Positions 26,423 through 36,315 are shown, numbered from the stretch's first letter. The stretch: 64,000 bases of DNA from Rikenellaceae bacterium (GCA_015059925.1 SUZL01000002.1:62001-126000), one strand, 5' to 3'. Made by a program: numbers and translations. The notes: generated by a model from the sequence alone, not told the origin.

Positions 26423-27613
26423 CTATCGGGGCAAAGCCTCTACCTTCAGCGTAGCGTATGCCTTCTCGGCCTTAGCCAACGCCTCCTCGACATTCTCGCC
26501 ACGAGCCAAAATCACACCCATACGGCGGTGTCCCTTAACCTCAGGCTTACCGAAGATACGCACCTGCACGTTAGGCTCGGCCAATACCTCCTCCAGATTC
26601 GAGAATACGACCTTGTCGCTATCGCCCTCCACAACAACAGCCTTCGATGCACTCGGGCCGTAGAAGTTAATCGACGGTATGGGCAGGCCCAACACCGCGC
26701 GAGCGTGCAGCGCAAACTCCGAGAGATCCTGCGAGATCATAGTAACCATACCCGTATCGTGCGGACGGGGCGACACCTCGCTGAAGAGCACATCATCGCC
26801 ACATACGAACAACTCCACGCCGAAGATGCCATATCCGCCCAGCGCATCAGTAACCTTCTTCGCAATATCGCGCGCCTGCGCCAGAGCCTTCTCGCTCATC
26901 GGCTGCGGCTGCCACGACTCGCGGTAGTCGCCATCGACCTGATGATGGCCGATAGGATTGAGGAACGACGTTCCACCCGAGTGGCGAACCGTAAGAAGCG
27001 TGATCTCATAGTCGAACTTAACAAATCCCTCGACAATCACCTCGCCACCACCGGCGCGACCGCCCTCCTGAGCAATCTTCCACGAGTTATCAGCTCCCTC
27101 GGGCGTCTTGCAGACACTCTGGCCGTGGCCCGACGACGACATAATGGGCTTAACGACGCAAGGCGTACCGATCGCCTCTATTGCAGCGTCAAACTCCTCG
27201 CGCGTAGCAGCAAAGCGATAGGGCGAAGTCTTGATACCCAGCGTCTCGGCTGCCAGCTGGCGGATGCCCTTGCGATTCATCGTCAGCAGGGTAGCATTGG
27301 CCGTAGGAATCACGTTGTAACCCTCCTTCTCAAGCTCGACCAACGTGGGCGTTGCAATAGCCTCCACCTCGGGAATGATGTAATCGGGTTTCTCCTTCTC
27401 GATAATCTCCCTGAGGCGTGCGCCATCCAACATCGACAGGACGTATGAACGGTGTGCCACCTGCATAGCGGGTGCATTTTCGTATTTGTCGAGCGCAATA
27501 ACCTCGACACCATAACGCTGCAACTCGATTGCAACCTCTTTACCCAACTCGCCCGAGCCGCACAAGATAGCCTTCTTGCCGACCGAAGTCATCGGGGTAC
27601 CAATTTTTACCAT
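26423..27613 (-). CDS. purT: formate-dependent GAR transformylase
   Basis: PurT makes formyl-GAR from GAR, formate and ATP, bypassing the folate-dependent PurN. It is an ATP-grasp enzyme of 396 residues. The family N-terminus [19 protein letters not shown] is present, then [15 protein letters not shown] for ATP binding, [14 protein letters not shown] near the C-terminus and RRMGVILA at the end. It lies 15 bases after pyrB and is the last gene of the pyrF-pyrE-pyrB-purT set. Having both PurN and PurT suggests formate is available as a one-carbon source. Confidence 0.95.
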   Translation of the reverse strand: MVKIGTPMTSVGKKAILCGSGELGKEVAIELQRYGVEVIALDKYENAPAMQVAHRSYVLSMLDGARLREIIEKEKPDYIIPEVEAIATPTLVELEKEGYNVIPTANATLLTMNRKGIRQLAAETLGIKTSPYRFAATREEFDAAIEAIGTPCVVKPIMSSSGHGQSVCKTPEGADNSWKIAQEGGRAGGGEVIVEGFVKFDYEITLLTVRHSGGTSFLNPIGHHQVDGDYRESWQPQPMSEKALAQARDIAKKVTDALGGYGIFGVELFVCGDDVLFSEVSPRPHDTGMVTMISQDLSEFALHARAVLGLPIPSINFYGPSASKAVVVEGDSDKVVFSNLEEVLAEPNVQVRIFGKPEVKGHRRMGVILARGENVEEALAKAEKAYATLKVEALPR

Positions 27614-27628
27614 AGTTTATTTTCGTTA

Positions 27629-28717
27629 TTAATTATTCTTAACTCTTGCCTCGCAGTATGCACAGCGATAGCCATCCTCGGTCTGGTGGAACAGATGATC
27701 GACATCCTCCGTCGCCGACACGCACTGGCGGTTGCTACAACGCCAATCGTTGCGTACCAACTCATCACCCAAGCGCGGTGTAAGGCCCTCGGCGGGGCTC
27801 TCCTGCGCCCACTGCAGCAACGTGTAAATCAGCGCCATACGCACAAACTTACCATTCTCCACCTGACGGAAATAGGCAGCACGGGGATCGTTATCCACCG
27901 CGCGCGTGATCTCATTCACGCGGGGCAGCGGGTGCAGCACGATCATATCCTTCTTCGCTAGCTGCATACGCTCGGGATTTAGAATAAAGCTATCCTTCAG
28001 ACGCTCAAACTCCTCCTCGTCCAGAAAACGCTCCTTCTGCACGCGCGTCATATAGAGAATATCCAACTCGGGCAAAACCTCCTCCATAGTCGAAACCTCG
28101 CGCGTGGGAACATTGTTCTTGTCGCACACTTCACGACGTATGTATGAGGGCAGGCGCAACTCCTCGGGAGCGATCAGCACCACGTTGATATTCTCGTAGC
28201 GCGACATCGCCTTGATGAGCGAGTGTACCGTACGACCAAACTTCAAATCACCGCAGAAGCCGATGGTAAGATTATCCAGACGGCCCTTCTCGCGACGGAT
28301 CGTCAGCAGGTCGGTCAGCGTCTGCGTGGGGTGGGCGTGGCTGCCATCACCAGCGTTGATGATGGGCACATCGGCATAGTGCGATGCCACCAGCGGCGCA
28401 CCCTCCTTGCTGTGGCGCATAGCAATAATATCGGCAAAGCAACCGATCACTCGCACCGTATCGGCCACCGTCTCGCCCTTGGTTACAGACGACGACGCGG
28501 CATCCGAGAAACCCAACACATTGCCGCCCAGCTCCATCATTGCCGACGTAAAGCTCAGGCGCGTACGCGTACTCGGCTCGTAGAAGAGCGTTGCGAGTTT
28601 CTTGCCCTTACATACAGAGCTGTACTTCTCGCGATTCTCGATAATATCGAGTGCTGTGTTGATAATACGATCAACCTCGGCAACCGAGATATCCGTTGTA
28701 TCGATTAAGTGTCGCAT
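27629..28717 (-). CDS. pyrB: aspartate carbamoyltransferase with C-terminal PyrI-like zinc domain
   Basis: PyrB condenses carbamoyl phosphate with aspartate. Residues 1-305 form a complete catalytic chain: [16 protein letters not shown] (carbamoyl-phosphate loop), the 80s loop [18 protein letters not shown] and [10 protein letters not shown]. The chain continues for 57 residues beyond the usual end. That tail holds Cys327, Cys332, Cys352 and Cys355 in the pattern CX4C-X19-CX2C (RCSNRQC, RCAYCEA), very like the zinc domain of E. coli PyrI (CPNSNC, CKYC). The PyrI nucleotide-binding domain is missing and no pyrI gene lies nearby. The tail could tether catalytic trimers; this is inference. Confidence 0.93.
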   Translation of the reverse strand: MRHLIDTTDISVAEVDRIINTALDIIENREKYSSVCKGKKLATLFYEPSTRTRLSFTSAMMELGGNVLGFSDAASSSVTKGETVADTVRVIGCFADIIAMRHSKEGAPLVASHYADVPIINAGDGSHAHPTQTLTDLLTIRREKGRLDNLTIGFCGDLKFGRTVHSLIKAMSRYENINVVLIAPEELRLPSYIRREVCDKNNVPTREVSTMEEVLPELDILYMTRVQKERFLDEEEFERLKDSFILNPERMQLAKKDMIVLHPLPRVNEITRAVDNDPRAAYFRQVENGKFVRMALIYTLLQWAQESPAEGLTPRLGDELVRNDWRCSNRQCVSATEDVDHLFHQTEDGYRCAYCEARVKNN

Positions 28718-28729
28718 AAGCGTTATTTT

Positions 28730-29362
28730 TTATTTGTTGATCCAGCTCTCGTCCGAAGGATTGTTTCTGAAGGCGATGATACGAGCGCAATCCTCACTCT
28801 TAATGTAACCCTCCTCGACAGCAGCCTCCACCAGCGCGTCGAGATTCGAGAGCGAGTGGTTCTTCACATCGGCCTCGGCCATACGATCCAAACCCTTCTT
28901 CATACCGTATGTGAAGATGCTAACCACACCCAACACATCGGCACCTGCCTCACGCAATACTTTAACTACCTCGATGCAACTACCTGCCGTTGAGATCAAA
29001 TCCTCCACAACAACAACCTTCTGGCCCTTCTCCAGCTTACCCTCGATCTGGTTGGTGCGACCGTGATCCTTCGCTCCGCTACGAACATATCCCATCGGGA
29101 GATTCATAATCGTCGCAACGATAGCTGCGTGGGCGATACCTGCCGTGCTGGTGCCCATCAGCACCTCGCACTCGGGGTAGTGCTTCTTAACCAACTCGGC
29201 CAAACCCTTCTCCACGTTGTCGCGAACGGCGGGAGCTGTCAGCGTCAGGCGGTTATCGCAATAGATAGGGCTCTTGATTCCGCTGGCCCAAGTGAACGGC
29301 TGCTCGGGACGCAAAAATACTGCGCCGATTGAGAGCAGGTCTTTGGCAATACTCTTTTCCAT
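28730..29362 (-). CDS. pyrE: orotate phosphoribosyltransferase
   Basis: PyrE makes orotidine monophosphate from orotate and PRPP. The 210-residue chain has the PRPP-binding signature [18 protein letters not shown], with the acidic pair ED, and the substrate-side stretch [16 protein letters not shown]. The lysine-rich loop [15 protein letters not shown] is typical of bacterial PyrE. It lies between pyrF and pyrB in one minus-strand operon. Confidence 0.96.
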   Translation of the reverse strand: MEKSIAKDLLSIGAVFLRPEQPFTWASGIKSPIYCDNRLTLTAPAVRDNVEKGLAELVKKHYPECEVLMGTSTAGIAHAAIVATIMNLPMGYVRSGAKDHGRTNQIEGKLEKGQKVVVVEDLISTAGSCIEVVKVLREAGADVLGVVSIFTYGMKKGLDRMAEADVKNHSLSNLDALVEAAVEEGYIKSEDCARIIAFRNNPSDESWINK

Positions 29363-29378
29363 ATTTCATTGTGTTAAA

Positions 29379-30086
29379 TTATCCTACAAACTCCTCTACG
29401 CAACGCTTGTAAGCCGCCACGGGGTCTGCGGCCTGCGTGATGGGACGACCAACCACGATGTAGTCGGTACCGATCTCCTTTGCACGCGCGGGCGTGGTTA
29501 CACGCACTTGATCGCCAACCTCGCCATCGGCGAATCGCACGCCGGGTGTAACGGTAACGAAACCTGCACCGCACGCCTCCTTAACCATTCCGGCCTCCAG
29601 CGGTGAACACACAACGCCATCCAGACCTGCCACCTGCGCATTCTTGGCGTAGTGAACGATGGTCTCGTTGATGGTTGCGTTAATCAGAAGATCCTTCTGC
29701 ATACGCTCCTCGCTGGTCGAGGTGAGCTGCGTAACGGCGATAAGCAGAGGACGAGTTCCATCGGGGCGGGTGAGGCCCTCCAATGCGGCCTTCATCATCT
29801 CGATGGTACCTGCGGCGTGCAGATTACACATATCAACGTCCATCTTCGAGAGAACGGCCATCGACTTCTTCACCGTATTGGGAATGTCGTGCAACTTCAG
29901 ATCGAGGAAAATCTTATGTCCGCGCGCCTTGATCTCGCGAACGATAGCAGGGCCTGCGGCATAATAGAGTTCCATACCGATCTTCACGAAAGGCTTACAA
30001 TCGGTAAATTTATCAAGGAATGCGAGCGTGGTCTCGGCACTGTCGAAATCGCACGCGATGATTACATCTCTCTGGCTCATTGTCAT
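29379..30086 (-). CDS. pyrF: orotidine-5'-phosphate decarboxylase
   Basis: PyrF decarboxylates OMP to UMP, the last step of the pathway. The catalytic Lys-Asp array is visible in [13 protein letters not shown] (DxKxxD). The N-terminal strand [13 protein letters not shown] and the phosphate-binding end [15 protein letters not shown] are standard. The length of 235 matches the short B. subtilis/E. coli type. The ATG at 30086 and the one two codons later (30080) are both possible. It is the first gene of the pyrF-E-B-purT operon; no strong promoter match was found upstream. Confidence 0.95.
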   Translation of the reverse strand: MTMSQRDVIIACDFDSAETTLAFLDKFTDCKPFVKIGMELYYAAGPAIVREIKARGHKIFLDLKLHDIPNTVKKSMAVLSKMDVDMCNLHAAGTIEMMKAALEGLTRPDGTRPLLIAVTQLTSTSEERMQKDLLINATINETIVHYAKNAQVAGLDGVVCSPLEAGMVKEACGAGFVTVTPGVRFADGEVGDQVRVTTPARAKEIGTDYIVVGRPITQAADPVAAYKRCVEEFVG

Positions 30087-30154
30087 TTTATTTAATAGTT
30101 ACTTTTCAAAGTGCTAATTTACAAAATTCCGATGAGAAAACAAAAGAGATAAAT

Positions 30155-30193
30155 AAAAAAAGCCTGCCCGACTTTTAATTGTCGGACAGGCTT
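30155..30193 (-). terminator. terminator after the M28 peptidase gene
   Basis: On the minus strand AGCCTGTCCGAC / GTCGGGCAGGCT forms a 12-position stem with one mismatch, followed by seven T residues. Confidence 0.92.
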
Positions 30194-30236
30194 CGATATT
30201 ATTTAATTTTCTCGCGCAATTACTGCGCATTGCGCC

Positions 30237-31787
30237 CTATCGTCTTGCTGTAGCTGCGGGTGCCATAGGATAGCCGGGCTTCACGGGGATACGAGCATCA
30301 TCCATAGCTGCATTCAACGCGATCCAAGCTGCGATAACAGCATCCACCTTCAGATCCTCCAGCGACAGACGCTCGTAGGTATCCATCACGGTGTGGTAGG
30401 TACGGCCATACTCCAACTCATCCTGAATGAACTGGTAAGCGGGAAGGCCCAAACCGTTGAATACAACGTGGTCGGTGCTACCCGTGCGACGCAGTGAGAG
30501 CGTATTGAAACCGAGCGACTCCAAAGGCTTCTTCCAAGCCTCGAAGAAGGGCACAGCCTGATCGTTCTCCTCGAGGTAGATACCGCGGAAACGGCCCGAA
30601 CCGTTGTCCATATTCAAATAGAGTGCGAAGTCATCGTAACCATCAAGCTTCTTACCCTTTGCCGAGTCGTAGAGGTTGATGTTGGCGTAACCGCGTGAGC
30701 CATAGAGGCCCTGCTCCTCGCCGCCCCACAACGCCAGACGGATCGTACGCTTGGGCTGAATACCGAGCGCCTTGATGATACGCATAGCCTCCATCATAAC
30801 GATGCAACCCGATGCGTTGTCGGCACCACCCGTACCACCGTGCCAAGAGTCGAAGTGAGCACCGATCAATACAATCTCGTCCTTGAGCTTGGGATCGGTT
30901 CCGGGAATCTCGGCGATTACGTTATTGATGCGCTGGTTGTCGGTAAATACATTCTTGATATTGAGCTCCATCTCAACCTTCTCGCCGCCAGCGATCATAC
31001 GAGCCATACGGCCGTGATCCTCGATGGGAAGCATAACCTCGCAAATAGGCTCGGGATCGCCCACCTTATACTGCACACCGCGCGAGGGAGCTACGTTGAA
31101 CGTACCGCCACCACTGATGATAGCCACAGGCTTCTCCTCCTTGAGCATATTGGTGATTGCGGTCTGCAACTCGCGTGAAGCCATCGATGCAGCACGGCTG
31201 ATCGAAGGAATACGGCTGTTTGAAGTGGGGCGGGGGTCCTGTGCAAGCACCTCCAACTCCTCCTCGGTAAAGCGTGTTGCCAGAGGATCGAATCGCATCT
31301 GGTAGGTCTGCGTCACGGGCATCAAAACGATCTTGCCTGCGAGCTTGCCCTTATACTTATCCAAGTCGGCCACGCTCTGCGCCTCGATGAGCACAACCTC
31401 ACCCTTTACCAGACCGTTGGTGCTACCTGACCACGCCTTGGGATTACCAGCAAAACTTGTATAGTAGGGAGCGGTCATTGCCACATAGTTCATCTCGTTG
31501 TCCCAACCGCCCTTCGCAAAATCAAATGCGTACTCGGCTCGGGGGTTCGACAAACCCATCTCCTTCAAATACTCGATAACCATCTTCTCGGCACGCAACT
31601 TGAGCTGCGATGCAGCCAAACGGGGGCCCATATTGTCGGTCATAAACTGCGCCATCGACTCAATCTGCGACTTTGCAAAACCCTCATTCTTCACCTTGTA
31701 AGCCAAATCGGCCGGCAGGCACGTCTGTGCGTTAATTGCCGTATTTGCCAGCAATACAGCAAATAACAAAGAAACCACTCTCTTCAT
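30237..31787 (-). CDS. secreted M28-family metallopeptidase with PA domain
   Basis: An exported zinc aminopeptidase or carboxypeptidase of 516 residues with a signal peptide (MKRVVSLLFAVLLANTAINAQ). A protease-associated domain is inserted around residues 120-270 (GKIVLMPVTQ, AIISGGGTF). The M28 zinc ligands are all present: His and Asp in GAHFDSWHGGTGGADNASG, the Glu-Glu pair in LWGGEEQGLYGSRGY, Asp in LYLNMDNGSG and His in YHTVMDTYERL. It resembles the plasma glutamate carboxypeptidase type. It stands alone with its own promoter region and terminator. Substrate is unknown. Confidence 0.88.
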   Translation of the reverse strand: MKRVVSLLFAVLLANTAINAQTCLPADLAYKVKNEGFAKSQIESMAQFMTDNMGPRLAASQLKLRAEKMVIEYLKEMGLSNPRAEYAFDFAKGGWDNEMNYVAMTAPYYTSFAGNPKAWSGSTNGLVKGEVVLIEAQSVADLDKYKGKLAGKIVLMPVTQTYQMRFDPLATRFTEEELEVLAQDPRPTSNSRIPSISRAASMASRELQTAITNMLKEEKPVAIISGGGTFNVAPSRGVQYKVGDPEPICEVMLPIEDHGRMARMIAGGEKVEMELNIKNVFTDNQRINNVIAEIPGTDPKLKDEIVLIGAHFDSWHGGTGGADNASGCIVMMEAMRIIKALGIQPKRTIRLALWGGEEQGLYGSRGYANINLYDSAKGKKLDGYDDFALYLNMDNGSGRFRGIYLEENDQAVPFFEAWKKPLESLGFNTLSLRRTGSTDHVVFNGLGLPAYQFIQDELEYGRTYHTVMDTYERLSLEDLKVDAVIAAWIALNAAMDDARIPVKPGYPMAPAATARR

Positions 31788-31939
31788 TTTCTTTCATTTT
31801 AGATTAGTTAATACTCGCAACGACTATCGGCCAACTTTCGCGCAGCACTCTGTTTCTGCTCCAATGCAACCTAACGGCAAACACCTAACACCAACATCGA
31901 AAATCTGCTTTCCTTGCAACTGCCGCTCGGAAACTGGCC

Positions 31940-31970
31940 CAAAAGTACACCATTGCATAACGCAAAGTTA
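31940..31970 (-). promoter_or_regulatory. two candidate -7 boxes of the M28 peptidase gene
   Basis: On the minus strand TAACTTTG (31963-31970) and TACTTTTG (31940-31947) both match TAnnTTTG. Either predicts a 5' leader of roughly 140-170 bases. The rest of the 31788-32000 gap shows no gene. Confidence 0.45.
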
Positions 31971-31989
31971 ATAAAATATTTATATAAAC

Positions 31990-32032
31990 AAAAAAAATAA
32001 ATGCAGCATCTCGCTTTGAGACACTGCATTTA
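31990..32032 (-). terminator. terminator of the fab operon
   Basis: On the minus strand AAATGCAG-tg-TCTC / GAGA-tg-CTGCATTT followed by a long T run just after fabG. Confidence 0.9.
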
Positions 32033-32054
32033 TATCTTTACCTGCTTTGCAGGA

Positions 32055-32801
32055 TTAGCAATTCATCGCACCGCAGCAGTGGATAACCTGACCGCTGACA
32101 TACGACGAGAGATCGCTCGCCAAGAAGAGCGCCACGTTAGCCACATCCTCGGGCGTACCGCCACGACGCAGAGGAATCTGCTGATTCCACGCATCGCGAA
32201 CCTCCTGCGGAAGCTGATTGGTCATCTCGGTGATGATAAATCCCGGAGCGATGCAGTTAGCACGGATTCCGCGAGGGCCCATCTCCTTTGCGATCGACTT
32301 CGCCAGACCGATCATACCGGCCTTCGATGCCGAGTAGTTGCACTGGCCGGCATTACCCGAAACGCCCACAACCGACGACATATTGATAATCGAGCCACCA
32401 CGCTGACGCGCCATTACGGGCGTTACGGCGTGGATAAAGTTGAACGCCGACTTCAGGTTTACACCAATCACGGCATCCCACTGAGCCTCCGACATACGCA
32501 TCATCAGACCATCCTTCGTAATACCTGCGTTATTAACCAGAACGTCCAGATGGCCAAACTCCTCGACAACCTGCTTCACCACCTCGTGAGCCTCGTCAAA
32601 CGACGCGGCATTCGACGCATAAGCCTTAGCCTTAACGCCATAGGACTCCAACTCTGCGAGAGTCTGCTCGGCAGCCTCATTAATCACCAAATCGGTGAAA
32701 GCCACATCGGCACCCTCGGCAGCAAAACGCAGTGCGATAGCCTTGCCGATACCTCTGGCAGCACCTGTAACCAGAGCCACCTTTCCTTCCAAAAGTTTCA
32801 T
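32055..32801 (-). CDS. fabG: 3-oxoacyl-ACP reductase
   Basis: FabG reduces 3-oxoacyl-ACP with NADPH in fatty acid elongation. It is a 248-residue short-chain dehydrogenase with the nucleotide motif TGAARGIGKAIA, NNAGITKDGLMMRM, the catalytic Ser in IINMSSVVG and the YSASKAG Tyr-Lys pair. The end VSGQVIHCCGAMNC differs from the usual V-x-G-G-M and is cysteine-rich. It is the last gene after fabH and fabF, which supports FabG over other reductases of the family. Confidence 0.92.
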   Translation of the reverse strand: MKLLEGKVALVTGAARGIGKAIALRFAAEGADVAFTDLVINEAAEQTLAELESYGVKAKAYASNAASFDEAHEVVKQVVEEFGHLDVLVNNAGITKDGLMMRMSEAQWDAVIGVNLKSAFNFIHAVTPVMARQRGGSIINMSSVVGVSGNAGQCNYSASKAGMIGLAKSIAKEMGPRGIRANCIAPGFIITEMTNQLPQEVRDAWNQQIPLRRGGTPEDVANVALFLASDLSSYVSGQVIHCCGAMNC

Positions 32802-32848
32802 ATTTTAGCTTTTAATATTTTTTCTTACGGCAAATATACAAAAAATTT

Positions 32849-34099
32849 CTATCCGTTCCACTTGCGCAGCGCAACACAGCTGTTATGACCGCCAAAACCC
32901 AGCGAATTTGAGATAGCAATCGTTACGTCAGCCCTGCGTGCCACGTTGGGAACATAGTCCAAATCGCACTCGGGATCGGGCTCGTTGAGTCCGATAGTGG
33001 GAGGAACTACGCCATTCTCCAGCGTAAGGACACACGCAATAAGCTCCACAGCACCCGTTGCACCCAACATATGGCCTGTCATCGACTTCGTCGAGCTGAT
33101 CATAGCCTTGTGAGCCGCCTCCTCGCCCATAGCGAGTTTGATGGCTGCCGTCTCCGACTTGTCGTTAAGCGGCGTACTCGTACCGTGAGCGTTGATGTAG
33201 AGCAGATCCTTCTCGGCATCGAAGCCCGCCTCGGCGAGCGACTGCTTGATTGCACGCGATGCAGGAACGCCATCGGGCGAGGGAGCCGTAACGTGGTGAG
33301 CATCACAGCTATTACCATAGCCCACAACCTCGGCATAGATCTTCGCGCCACGCTTCTGCGCATTCTCCAGCGACTCGAACACCAGCACACCTGCGCCTTC
33401 GCCCATCACAAAACCGTTACGGTTGGCGCTGAAGGGAATAGAGGCGTTCTTGGGATCGGTCGAGCGAGTTAGAGCCTTGCTGTTGGCAAAACCACCGATA
33501 GCGAGGGGGTGAATCGAGGCCTCGGCACCTCCTGCGATGATTGCATCGGCATAGCCGTGCTTGATGGCACGATAGGCCTCACCAGCGGCGTGCGTACCTG
33601 TTGCACAAGCCGTTACAACGGGCAGACACACACCCTGAGCATTATACTTGATAGCCACATTTCCTGCCGCAATGTTACCAATCATCATCGGCACGAACAA
33701 CGGCGAGATGCGATTTACGCCCTCGTTCAACAGCTTCGTGGTCTCGTTCACAAACGTATTCATACCGCCAATACCCGAGCCGATATATACGCCCAGACGG
33801 TCAGCCGCTACATTCTCGCCGCTCTTCAAGCCACTCTGCTGCATCGCCTGATAAGCCGCCGCCAAAGCAAATTGGCAATAGAGATCGTTGCGACGAATGT
33901 CGTTACGCTCCAGACCATTCTCCTCGGGCGCGAAATCCTTCACCTGACCGGCCACGCTGATCGGGAGATCATACTCCTCGAAGCCCTTGATGTGGTCGAT
34001 ACCGCATCGGCCCTCGGCGAGCGACGTCCAGAAGTCATTTATATTGTTTCCTACGGGCGAAATCACACCCATACCGGTGATAACTACTCTTTGTTCCAT
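32849..34099 (-). CDS. fabF: 3-oxoacyl-ACP synthase II
   Basis: FabF elongates acyl-ACP with malonyl-ACP. The 416-residue chain has the thiolase-fold catalytic triad: Cys in VTACATGTHAAGEAY, His in NAHGTSTPLNDKSE and His in STKSMTGHMLGATGAVE. The N-terminus VVITGMGVISPVGNN and the end NSLGFGGHNSCVAL are diagnostic. It lies 15 bases downstream of fabH and 47 upstream of fabG on the minus strand. Confidence 0.95.
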   Translation of the reverse strand: MEQRVVITGMGVISPVGNNINDFWTSLAEGRCGIDHIKGFEEYDLPISVAGQVKDFAPEENGLERNDIRRNDLYCQFALAAAYQAMQQSGLKSGENVAADRLGVYIGSGIGGMNTFVNETTKLLNEGVNRISPLFVPMMIGNIAAGNVAIKYNAQGVCLPVVTACATGTHAAGEAYRAIKHGYADAIIAGGAEASIHPLAIGGFANSKALTRSTDPKNASIPFSANRNGFVMGEGAGVLVFESLENAQKRGAKIYAEVVGYGNSCDAHHVTAPSPDGVPASRAIKQSLAEAGFDAEKDLLYINAHGTSTPLNDKSETAAIKLAMGEEAAHKAMISSTKSMTGHMLGATGAVELIACVLTLENGVVPPTIGLNEPDPECDLDYVPNVARRADVTIAISNSLGFGGHNSCVALRKWNG

Positions 34100-34114
34100 C
34101 TATCTGATTTTAAT

Positions 34115-35068
34115 TTATTTATTCCATTCAATAATACAAGCACCGGTAGTAAATCCCGCACCGAATGCGCTCAACAACAACTTATCGCCACGCTGCAACT
34201 TACCCTCGCGCGCGAGTTCGTCGAGCAACATCGGCACGCTGGCCGACGAGGTGTTTCCGCAACGCTCCACGTTGGTCGGGAAGTGCGACATATCGAGCTT
34301 GAGCCAATTGGCAATAGCGTCGATGATTCGCAGGTTAGCCTGATGCAGAACATAGTATTTAATATCCGACGGCTGCAGGCCTGCATTATCCAGCAACGTC
34401 TTAATATCACGCGATGACGAGAGTACGGCTGTTTTGAAAACCTCCTTACCATTCATATACATCGGGCCCGAGGGCTCATCCTTGGTAATATATGGGGTAG
34501 GCTCCAGTCGGCGTACATAGTGCAGACAATCGGTCTTGCTCACAGTGGTCAGACGCGAGTCGATTAATCCATCACCCTCGGTTACAACAACCGCGCCTGC
34601 GCCATCGCCAAACAACACGCACAGCGAGCGATCCTCCCAATCGACCATTCGCGTGGGCTCCTCAGCGGCCATCACCAGAATATTTTTTGCCTTGCCGCTC
34701 TTGAGTCGGTCGTCGGCCATATCCAACGCATAGATAAATCCCGAGCAGGCTGCATTCACATCAACAGTCGCACAACGTGCGCCGATGGCTCCCTGCACGA
34801 TGCAACTCAGGCTGGGTGTGATATACTCATTAACTACATTCGAGCAGATTATATAATCGATGTCGGCGGGTGTCAATCCTGCATCCTCAATCGCCTTCAT
34901 TGCCGCTTCGGTTGCCAGATCCTCCAAGCGCTCCGATGAGATGAGGCGGCGCTCGGTAATTCCCGTGCGTGTGCGAATCCACTCATCGCTCGTGTCGAGG
35001 AATGTTTCGAGCATCGCATTTGTAACAACTTTGGCAGGGTGGGCCCTGCCCGTTCCGATAATCTTCAT
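34115..35068 (-). CDS. fabH: 3-oxoacyl-ACP synthase III
   Basis: FabH starts fatty acid synthesis by condensing acyl-CoA with malonyl-ACP. The 317-residue chain has the Cys-His-Asn triad: VNAACSGFIYAL, VLHQANLRIIDAI and ERCGNTSSASVP. The N-terminal SDEWIRTRTGITERR is standard. It is the promoter-proximal gene of the fabH-F-G set. The CCGAC-N6-GTCGG repeat in its leader could be a control site. Confidence 0.95.
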   Translation of the reverse strand: MKIIGTGRAHPAKVVTNAMLETFLDTSDEWIRTRTGITERRLISSERLEDLATEAAMKAIEDAGLTPADIDYIICSNVVNEYITPSLSCIVQGAIGARCATVDVNAACSGFIYALDMADDRLKSGKAKNILVMAAEEPTRMVDWEDRSLCVLFGDGAGAVVVTEGDGLIDSRLTTVSKTDCLHYVRRLEPTPYITKDEPSGPMYMNGKEVFKTAVLSSSRDIKTLLDNAGLQPSDIKYYVLHQANLRIIDAIANWLKLDMSHFPTNVERCGNTSSASVPMLLDELAREGKLQRGDKLLLSAFGAGFTTGACIIEWNK

Positions 35069-35118
35069 TAATTAAATTTTGATTTCTAAAACACGTTTCT
35101 TTTAACCAATCGATAGAC

Positions 35119-35150
35119 CCGACAAAATCGTCGGATCGGTCGCAAAATTA
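35119..35150 (-). promoter_or_regulatory. fabH promoter -7 box and leader inverted repeat
   Basis: TAATTTTG on the minus strand (35143-35150) fits the -7 consensus. Immediately downstream is CCGAC-AAAATC-GTCGG (35119-35134), a perfect five-base inverted repeat near the predicted transcription start. It may bind a regulator or form a small hairpin. Confidence 0.4.
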
Positions 35151-35285
35151 TCGAAAACACACTGCAATGCCATAAAAGTGCGGTCGAAAGTACTGTTTTG
35201 TGGCTAAATTCTCATTTTTGGGGGTAAAACATAGTGTTTTTTGGAGTAAAATTCCGATATTTGCAGCAATCATTAACCGAAAAAT

Positions 35286-36212
35286 ATGTCAAAAATGCAT
35301 AAAAATAGGGAGCTGCCGAAGTTTCTTTTGAATAGAAAATACCTGCTCGGATCGGTCATTTTCATCCTGACTTTTTCGGCATTTTTCCTTGCTATATACA
35401 CCCCCTTTTCATCCACATCGTGGATCAGTTTACGCGATGCACAGAGCTTCGGAATGACCGCTTCGTTCTACATCGTCGCTCTGGCCATACTTCTGGTCAG
35501 TAAGCTCATTATGCACAGCGTACAGTCCAAAATCGACTTCACACCGCTGAAATACATCCTCTGGATTATAGCCGAAGTGGTGATAATTTCACTCTTCTAC
35601 ACCCACTTTACATATATATTTATAGCCCCTCTCGAGGAGTCAATTTTCAATATTATGTTCAAGGCGTTCGGGTGTATCATCCTCATCATCGCCATACCTT
35701 ATACCATAATGACTCTCTTCGCAGCCTACAAAGCCAAGACCGAGGAGCTGCAGATGCTGCAATACGAACTCTCACTCGTGAGTGGGGAGTCGGTCGTATA
35801 TCCGTCGCTGATCAATCTCTACGACTACAACGGCGCTCTCAAATTCACCATCAACTCCGACTCGCTCTACTATATGGAGTCGCAGGATAACTACGTCAAG
35901 ATTTTCTACGAGAATAACGGCAAGATTCTCTCATATATGTTGCGCAGCCGCACCAAGACCATCGAGGAGAACCTCTCCGACACGAGCGTGGTGCGATGCC
36001 ATCGTTCGTATATGGTCAATGTAATGAAGATCAACCACATCAAGAAGGGTGGCAAGGCCCGTTACATCGTTCTCTCGAGCGATGACATCAAGCCCATCCC
36101 CGTATCGAAGAGCTATTTCAAGAATCTGATTACCAAGATCGACAAGTACAACACCTCTCAGGCAGCAACTCTCGCGGCCGAGGGCGAGGAGAGCGACAAG
36201 GCCGAGGCATAA
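35286..36212 (+). CDS. membrane-anchored LytTR-type transcription regulator
   Basis: A 308-residue protein with an N-terminal membrane part of about four helices (residues 20-160) and a C-terminal LytTR DNA-binding domain (about 185-285: SLYYMESQDNYVKIFYENNG, MLRSRTKTIEE, RCHRSYMVNVMKIN, PVSKSYFKNL). There is no receiver or kinase domain, so the membrane part probably senses the signal directly. A short helix (KTEELQMLQYELSLV) links the two parts. Such one-component membrane LytTR regulators are common in Bacteroidetes. It is divergent from fabH, but nothing shows that fabH is its target. An in-frame ATG at 35295 is an alternative start. Confidence 0.82.
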   Translation: MSKMHKNRELPKFLLNRKYLLGSVIFILTFSAFFLAIYTPFSSTSWISLRDAQSFGMTASFYIVALAILLVSKLIMHSVQSKIDFTPLKYILWIIAEVVIISLFYTHFTYIFIAPLEESIFNIMFKAFGCIILIIAIPYTIMTLFAAYKAKTEELQMLQYELSLVSGESVVYPSLINLYDYNGALKFTINSDSLYYMESQDNYVKIFYENNGKILSYMLRSRTKTIEENLSDTSVVRCHRSYMVNVMKINHIKKGGKARYIVLSSDDIKPIPVSKSYFKNLITKIDKYNTSQAATLAAEGEESDKAEA

Positions 36213-36231
36213 CCTTCGGGCAGAGCGAAAC

Positions 36232-36310
36232 AGAGCAGGGTAGGACAGGACAGGGTAGAACAGGATAGGACAAAATAGGGTAGAACAAGACAGTATAGGC
36301 AGGGCAGGCG
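36232..36310. repeat. degenerate pentanucleotide tandem array
   Basis: About 16 consecutive five-base units of the form AGGRY (AGAGC AGGGT AGGAC AGGAC AGGGT AGAAC AGGAT AGGAC AAAAT AGGGT and so on, with one four-base unit). It fills the gap between the convergent LytTR and DUF4294 genes, where no terminator hairpin is visible. Confidence 0.8.
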
Positions 36311-36315
36311 CATTG

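Noticed and set aside
26254-26454. 66-codon plus-strand ORF MDTLHFTSW
   Set aside because: It begins inside a terminator stem and overlaps the purT 3' end; no family recognised.
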